Source: JAQAZP01 sp965531145 (GTDB taxonomy: Bacteria > Acidobacteriota > JAQAZP01). Taken from it: 64,000 nucleotides of DNA. The position numbers and the translations under genes were made by a program. Shown one piece after another: positions 59,814-64,000 of the stretch. The DNA lies in the NCBI GenBank assembly GCA_965531145.1, contig CBESOE010000004.1:29671-93670 (forward strand), in the 5' to 3' direction. Below the pieces are notes generated by a model. It was not told where the DNA came from, searched no databases, and saw only the letters and a list, made by a program, of their open reading frames with translations. Numbering within the stretch: the stretch's first letter is position 1; each line of letters opens with the position of its first letter.

Positions 59814-59940
59814 GGTCTTTCTTCTCGTTTCCTTTTCGAGATCAAACTCGGGGAAGTCCCCCGGTTGATCTTCCTCGGGGCTCAGCAAATTCAGCTGAAT
59901 GCTCGGAGGGCCCCTTTCGGGGCTGGTGTTCTCTTGACTT
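59814..59940 (-). promoter_or_regulatory. Structured 5' leader of the RRM gene
   Basis: At least three hairpins can be drawn on the minus-strand transcript: GCCCC/GGGGC around a four-base loop (59910-59923), the palindrome ATTCAGCTGAAT (59889-59900) inside a longer AGCA/TGCT stem, and a CGGGGGACTTCCCCG stem close to the start codon. Such leaders before RNA-binding-protein genes commonly mediate cold induction or autoregulation. Confidence 0.55.
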
Positions 59941-60143
59941 GGGCACCAGTCGTCATCATTGACCACTTGATGCTCACTTGAACTCTTGCGTTGTCGCGCT
60001 CCTCTCCGCGCATTCAAACCTTGCTGCCCGATGGTCTCAATGGAGCATCCGCAACGGCTGAACCGGACCGGCAGTCTGAATGGGCGCCGATCCGACCGCT
60101 ATCGCGGCTGCGAGCTTTCGATCCACATCCACGCACTAAAAAA

Positions 60144-60163
60144 GGACGATCTCAAGACCGTCC
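60144..60163 (-). terminator. Terminator of the exported protein gene at 60270-61547
   Basis: GGACG (60144-60148) pairs with CGTCC (60159-60163), extended inward past one mismatch, and the minus-strand reading is followed by TTTTTTAG. It lies 107 nt after the stop codon at 60270. The interval 60164-60269 holds no gene. Confidence 0.65.
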
Positions 60164-60269
60164 CTCTCACTTACGTGCGACATGTCCAAAAACGTGGGCA
60201 GACACTAGCACATTCGATGTGTCTTGTATATCAAATAATGAAATATATTCCGGCCTATCGCTGATGACC

Positions 60270-61547
60270 TCAGGGGCTTCCAAGCCAGGAAGGCGCCACA
60301 CCGATCAATGTGCAGCCGTCTGCAGCCGTGTCGCCAGATGCCGGATACGGCGGCTGGTTGTACGGGGCCGGGGTCACGTCCTCAGCCACCAGCGTAAACT
60401 CGTTGACGCCAATGACCGATCCCAGCGCCGGGATCAATGTGCTCCAACTTGTCTGGAAGCTGCCGCCTGCGGCCACGTTGGTGTACCCGGCCCGCCAGTT
60501 GGAGTAATACTGCCCGCCAGCCAGCACCACATCGATGCGGGCCGCGGCAACCCGGACAAAGGACGTGGAGTTGGCCAGTGTCACGGTGAACAGTGACGAG
60601 AAGGGGACAGTTCCCCCGGCAGGGAGACAGGACAGGGAAATGTTCATCGTCTCGGGTGCTATGGCAAACACCACCAGGCCTTCCATGGCCGCGGCCCATG
60701 ACCCGGCCAGTGGCCCACCGCTGCCGTGGAACGATTCCTCGGTAAGGGTAAACCGGCAGGAGTAAGCACCAGGCTGGAGGAACACCCCGCCCACCGGGAG
60801 ACGTTCCCACTCTCCGAACACGGAGACCGACTGCACGGGATAATCGTCACCCCCGGAATCAGCGTATGCCTCAGAATCGTCCGCATCGAAAATGGCGGTC
60901 AACAGCGGACCGTCATCGCCGGTGTGCGGCCGCTGGGTGGTCTTCCACAGAACGTGATAGCTGCTGTCCACCGTAAAGCTTCGCTGAACCGATCCCTCAC
61001 CATCGGTGACTACATAGCCGAACACGAGGTACCCGGTGAATCGGTAGCGCAAGCCTGTGGGGCTGGACGAGTCCTCGACGTCACGACGCTCGAAATAGAG
61101 CAGGTCGTTGGGATTGGGGGATGAACCGTCCCCCTTGTCGTTCAGGTTCTGGCCGTTGGTCCAGACGCTCCCGTTCCACTCCTCCTGCCACCATCGTCCG
61201 GCGAGACCGATCAGTTCGTTGGCCGGTGTTCCCGAATCTCCATCGAGCTTGAGCTGATAGGTGAAATTGGGTTTCAGGCCGGTCGCGGAGAGGGAACCCG
61301 ACAAGACGGGGCCGGTGGGAACAATAGACACAATAGCCAGGGCGTCACTATAGCTGAACCCTGCCTGGTATTCGGAGCTGTATGACTGGTCGGCAACATC
61401 GAGCCAGCGATAACCAGCCGGGTTCGATCCCGAATCAACCAGGGAGACCTCGTCCGCCTGAGTACCCGCGGAGACTGCGGCTCCAATGGCAAGAAGTGAA
61501 ACGATCCGCCACCAACCGCGTTTTCGTCCGATCTGCGTAATGCACAA
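60270..61547 (-). CDS. Exported protein with C-terminal DVTPAPYNQPPY module
   Basis: The product has about 425 residues from a TTG at 61547; upstream ATG starts at 61691 or 61688 would add 48 residues without a signal. A signal peptide (WWRIVSLLAIGAAVSAGTQA) follows immediately. The N-terminal part (about 35-310) is beta-rich with FTYQLKLDGDSGTPANELIG and RRSFTVDSSYHVLWKTTQ, like anchored adhesion domains, but no family is certain. The last ~118 residues are the same module as at 54801 and 62175 (YSNWRAGYTN ... VAEDVTPAPYNQPPY). The start codon is uncertain. Confidence 0.68.
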   Translation of the reverse strand: MCITQIGRKRGWWRIVSLLAIGAAVSAGTQADEVSLVDSGSNPAGYRWLDVADQSYSSEYQAGFSYSDALAIVSIVPTGPVLSGSLSATGLKPNFTYQLKLDGDSGTPANELIGLAGRWWQEEWNGSVWTNGQNLNDKGDGSSPNPNDLLYFERRDVEDSSSPTGLRYRFTGYLVFGYVVTDGEGSVQRSFTVDSSYHVLWKTTQRPHTGDDGPLLTAIFDADDSEAYADSGGDDYPVQSVSVFGEWERLPVGGVFLQPGAYSCRFTLTEESFHGSGGPLAGSWAAAMEGLVVFAIAPETMNISLSCLPAGGTVPFSSLFTVTLANSTSFVRVAAARIDVVLAGGQYYSNWRAGYTNVAAGGSFQTSWSTLIPALGSVIGVNEFTLVAEDVTPAPYNQPPYPASGDTAADGCTLIGVAPSWLGSP

Positions 61548-61714
61548 GTTCTTCCGCGAGCTCCCCCGACAAAATGACGGTGCGAGGTTGAGAATCCAAA
61601 ATTTTCCAGGTAGTTGTCGGATGGAAACGGGGCAGGGATAGGAATAGGCTCTGTCCGGCGTCACAGCTTCAGATGCCGGATGCAGCATCATTTGAGGTTG
61701 TTTTCTACTTCAGG
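61548..61714. other. Short intergenic region
   Basis: No additional gene or clear signal was seen in this 167-nt stretch. Confidence 0.4.
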
Positions 61715-61828
61715 TTACTGCGTTTTTTTCGGTTGCTTGTCCGCTTTCTTTTTTGCATCCTGCTGCTGTTTGCTCTTGTTCTGTTTCTTAGACTTGTCCT
61801 TGTCCTTCCTGCCGCCTTTGTCTCCCAT
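61715..61828 (-). CDS. Small Lys-rich protein (37 residues)
   Basis: From ATG 61828, with GGGGGAGG 9 nt upstream, a 37-codon frame reads MGDKGGRKDKDKSKKQNK, then KQQQDAKKKADKQ, and ends KTQ before TAA. Nearly half the residues are Lys or Gln. Small proteins starting MGDK/MGNR with similar Lys-rich bodies are seen in many bacterial genomes, with unknown function, perhaps nucleic-acid binding. The good ribosome binding site supports expression. Confidence 0.65.
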   Translation of the reverse strand: MGDKGGRKDKDKSKKQNKSKQQQDAKKKADKQPKKTQ

Positions 61829-62174
61829 TGTCTTGATCCTCCCCCGCTATGAGGTATTCCAATCCTACACTGTCACGAGTTTGCATCTAAATCATTGATA
61901 CTATACATCATATGGATTGTTTAAACAATGAATATCGAGAGGTCTGTTTTGCCAAACAAGACAGGGTCCGCTCCTTCTACCGATGGACCGATCAGTCCAG
62001 CACGGGCAGGACACGTCAAGGGCTGAAGGCTGGGGCGGTCTCATCCCTTTGATGATGCACACAAATCAGCCTCATGGCGTAAATGTTTGATGATTTACGC
62101 CATGAGGCTGTTGCATGATTTTATCGTCTAGCCGGTTCGCGAAGTATCTGCCCTCATGCACCGATCTCGCCTGC
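61829..62174. other. Non-coding region with a long perfect hairpin
   Basis: No gene is supported in these 346 nt. The sequence is AT-rich up to about 61970. It contains a 14-nt palindrome ATTGTTTAAACAAT (61916-61929). A perfect 18-bp hairpin lies at 62067-62084 with 62093-62110 around an 8-nt loop. That hairpin lies 65 nt after the stop of the gene at 62175 and is probably its terminator, although the following T-run is weak. Confidence 0.5.
62067..62110. terminator. Perfect 18-bp hairpin downstream of the VCBS gene
   Basis: CAGCCTCATGGCGTAAAT (62067-62084) is the exact complement of 62093-62110. On the minus strand it is followed by GATTTGTG, a weak T-run. It may be a terminator or a REP-like element. 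Confidence 0.55.
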
Positions 62175-63644
62175 CTACGGTGCAATCCCCGTCACCGTGC
62201 AGGCGTCAGTGTCGATGCTACCAGACGGTGGGTAGGGTGGCTGGTTGTAGGGGGCAGGGGTCACGTCTTCGGCAACCAGAACAAAGAAATTCGTGCCGAT
62301 GGTTGAGCCCATGTAAAAAGTCTGGGGCCAGGCGAACACATTGCTCGCTCCCGGAAGAATGTTGGTGTAACCTGCCTTGAAAAAGGAGTAATGTTCGCCG
62401 GTGGCAAGGGTCACGTCAACATGGCCGGCAATACGGCGTACCTGAGCGATGTGATTGTTGGTCAGTGTCACCGTAAACGTTGTATCGAAGGGCAGCGTGC
62501 CGGAAGCTGGCACACAAGTCAGTTCCGCCGAGACCGTTCCCGTCGTATTGATAAGCACCGAAACATCGTCGCTGCCAAAATTGGCCACGGCCAGATCCAG
62601 GTGGCTGTCGCCATCCAGGTCACCCATGGCGACCGAGATCGCTTCAACTCCGACCCCAAAATTCATCGCTGTCTGGAAGGTGCCGTCACCGTTGCCCCGC
62701 AGAACCGAGACATTTTCGCTCCAATAATTAGCCACAACCAGGTCCAGGTGGCTGTCGCCATCCAGGTTGCCGATGGCGACCGAATGAGCACCGTCATCTG
62801 CCCCGTAATCAACTGCAGTCTCAAAGGTGCCGTCACCGTTACCCAGCAGCACCGAAACATCGTCAGTGCTCTCATTCGCCACGGCCAGGTCCGGGTTGCT
62901 GTCACCATCCAGATCGCCAATGGCGACCGAACGAGGACCGAAACCGGCCCCGTAATTAACGGCGGCCTCGAAGGTGCCGTTGCCATAGCCCAGAAGCACC
63001 ATAACTCCGCCGATATCATAATTATAATTCGCTACGGCTAAGTCTGGGTTGCCATCCCCATCCAGGTCGCCGATGACGATAGAAATAGGAGTGTCACCGG
63101 CGTCGTAATGCACGGCGGTCTGGAAGGTGCCGTCACCATTCCCCAGAAGTACCGACACGTCGTTGCTATAAGCATTCGCCACGGCCAGATCCGGGTTGCT
63201 GTCGCCATTCAGGTCGCCGATGGCGACCGAAAACGGTCCATCACCGGTTCCAATATTCACTGCGGCCTGGAAGGTGCCGTCTCCGTTGCCCGGCAGTATC
63301 GAAATGAAGTCGTGGGCGTAATTCGTCACGATCAGTTCCGGACTGCTGTCACCATCCAGATCCCCAACGGCAATACCATCAGGTGAATATCCGGCCGGGT
63401 AATTCACCGCGGCCTGAAACGTGCCGTCACCATTACCCAGCAGCACTGAGATGTTGTAATCGTACCAATTCGGCAAGGCCAGGTCCAGTCGGCCGTCGCC
63501 ATTCAGGTCGCCGATGGCCACCGAATTGGGGAAATCACCAACCCCGTATTCCACACTGGGATCAAACAACTGTGCTTCCGTTGTCGTCGTTGGAAGAATG
63601 CAAAGAACCAGCACTGCAAAGAGAAGAATAGATAAAGATCTCAC
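62175..63644 (-). CDS. Exported seven-blade FG-GAP/VCBS protein with DVTPAPYNQPPY module
   Basis: The 489-residue protein starts at GTG 63644, which has GGAGG 8 nt upstream; an in-frame GTG at 63659 overlaps that site and is rejected. A signal peptide (RSLSILLFAVLVLCILPTTTTEA) precedes seven repeats of about 50 residues, each SVAIGDLDGDSNPDLAVAN plus VSVLLGNGDGTFxxAVxY, which should form a seven-bladed propeller. The last ~118 residues are the shared C-terminal module. FG-GAP propellers often bind proteins or glycans at the cell surface. The gene is less GC-rich than most of the window. Confidence 0.85.
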   Translation of the reverse strand: MRSLSILLFAVLVLCILPTTTTEAQLFDPSVEYGVGDFPNSVAIGDLNGDGRLDLALPNWYDYNISVLLGNGDGTFQAAVNYPAGYSPDGIAVGDLDGDSSPELIVTNYAHDFISILPGNGDGTFQAAVNIGTGDGPFSVAIGDLNGDSNPDLAVANAYSNDVSVLLGNGDGTFQTAVHYDAGDTPISIVIGDLDGDGNPDLAVANYNYDIGGVMVLLGYGNGTFEAAVNYGAGFGPRSVAIGDLDGDSNPDLAVANESTDDVSVLLGNGDGTFETAVDYGADDGAHSVAIGNLDGDSHLDLVVANYWSENVSVLRGNGDGTFQTAMNFGVGVEAISVAMGDLDGDSHLDLAVANFGSDDVSVLINTTGTVSAELTCVPASGTLPFDTTFTVTLTNNHIAQVRRIAGHVDVTLATGEHYSFFKAGYTNILPGASNVFAWPQTFYMGSTIGTNFFVLVAEDVTPAPYNQPPYPPSGSIDTDACTVTGIAP

Positions 63645-64000
63645 GTCACTAACCTCCACGTTTAAATTCGTGATGACTCAGGACCGTTTCGGGCCGGAAG
63701 TTTATGAATGCCTACAACTACTTACAACATAGTGTCTTTTTTACGTAGAGGCAAGTTGCTTCCTCGACTCCATCTCGAAAGCACGCCCGAAAAGGCCATC
63801 GGGGCATAAGCAGAGGCTTCGCTCTTTCTACCCTCGGAAGCATATTGGAGACATCCAGGGGACGTGTCCCGTGGGAATCTATATTGTTACTGCAACCGGC
63901 GTCTCCAATCTGCTAATGATGTAGTCAATTTAACCTGTTGAAAACAAAGGATGGGGTGTTTTGCAGGGGTCGATTTCTGGATGCGCTGGGAGGCTTGATC
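63645..64000. other. Non-coding region with possible structured RNA
   Basis: No gene is visible in these 356 nt to the end of the window. ATTGGAGAC (63844-63852) pairs with GTCTCCAAT (63901-63909), enclosing the small hairpin GGGA-CGTG-TCCC near 63859-63870. This could be part of a structured leader for the gene at 62175, or unrelated. Confidence 0.35.

Noticed and set aside
59814..60017. Long N-terminal extension of the RRM protein
   Set aside because: The segment folds into several hairpins and encodes no recognisable domain; ATG 59813 begins the RRM.
61614..61898. A 94-codon plus-strand frame with a hydrophobic centre
   Set aside because: The hydrophobic stretch is the antisense of the Lys-rich small protein at 61715-61828, which has the better ribosome binding site.

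Overview
The window is about 64 kb of GC-rich DNA from a Gram-negative bacterium. Evidence for an outer membrane includes several beta-barrel proteins, a TonB-dependent receptor, a FadL-type channel, an AsmA/YdbH-like envelope protein, an O-antigen-ligase-like polymerase, and many exported proteins. A 34-heme c-type cytochrome and a complete ferrous-iron uptake operon point to a respiratory, probably metal- or redox-active lifestyle. The lineage is not settled by what can be read here. Multiheme cytochromes, a YdbL-type lipoprotein and an RRM protein would fit Desulfuromonadia-like bacteria. The VWFA-related protein, the TonB receptor with a carboxypeptidase-like N-terminus, and the FG-GAP-rich secreted proteins would also fit Acidobacteriota, Krumholzibacteriota or similar phyla. 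No tRNA, rRNA, transposase, phage gene or CRISPR array was found.

Layout. 0-2.1 kb: ECF sigma factor, membrane partner and periplasmic PDZ protein. 2.2-8.5 kb: a C25-like peptidase and a BNR/Asp-box protein, both ending in the same FG-GAP-like module, with a small outer membrane barrel between them. 8.7-19 kb: a putative glycosidase-like protein, a thioredoxin protein, a DUF488 protein, an active/inactive M16 peptidase pair, two peptidyl-prolyl isomerases (SlyD-like and cyclophilin), and a large PEGA/FG-GAP protein. 19-23.3 kb: a large exported protein of unknown function coupled to a VWA protein. 23.3-28.2 kb: TonB receptor, FadL-type channel and YdbL-like lipoprotein. 28.3-33.3 kb: YdbH/AsmA-like protein, a perfect 35-bp inverted repeat, endonuclease III and a FabL-type reductase. 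33.4-38 kb: feoA, feoB, a FeoB-associated small protein, an O-methyltransferase and a DtxR-family regulator; two promoters carry matching candidate metal boxes. 38.0-38.4 kb: the remains of a beta-helix gene. 38.4-46.4 kb: a tightly overlapping surface-glycan operon. 46.7-52.4 kb: a secreted DA1-like peptidase, then the 34-heme cytochrome coupled to an outer membrane barrel. 52.4-55.7 kb: a glycosidase-like protein with an inserted DUF4214 domain, and a small exported protein. 56-59.4 kb: a GntR/ABC operon whose permease carries a beta-propeller. 59.5-64 kb: an RRM protein with a structured leader, two more exported proteins, and a 37-residue Lys-rich protein.

Two features stand out. The first is the cytochrome/barrel pair, which looks like an electron conduit of unusual size. 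The second is a set of modular exported proteins that share two C-terminal modules: a roughly 330-residue propeller-like module in three proteins, and a roughly 118-residue module ending in EDVTPAPYNQPPY in three others. These may be surface display or secretion modules. Start sites were revised wherever a better ribosome binding site or operon overlap was visible.
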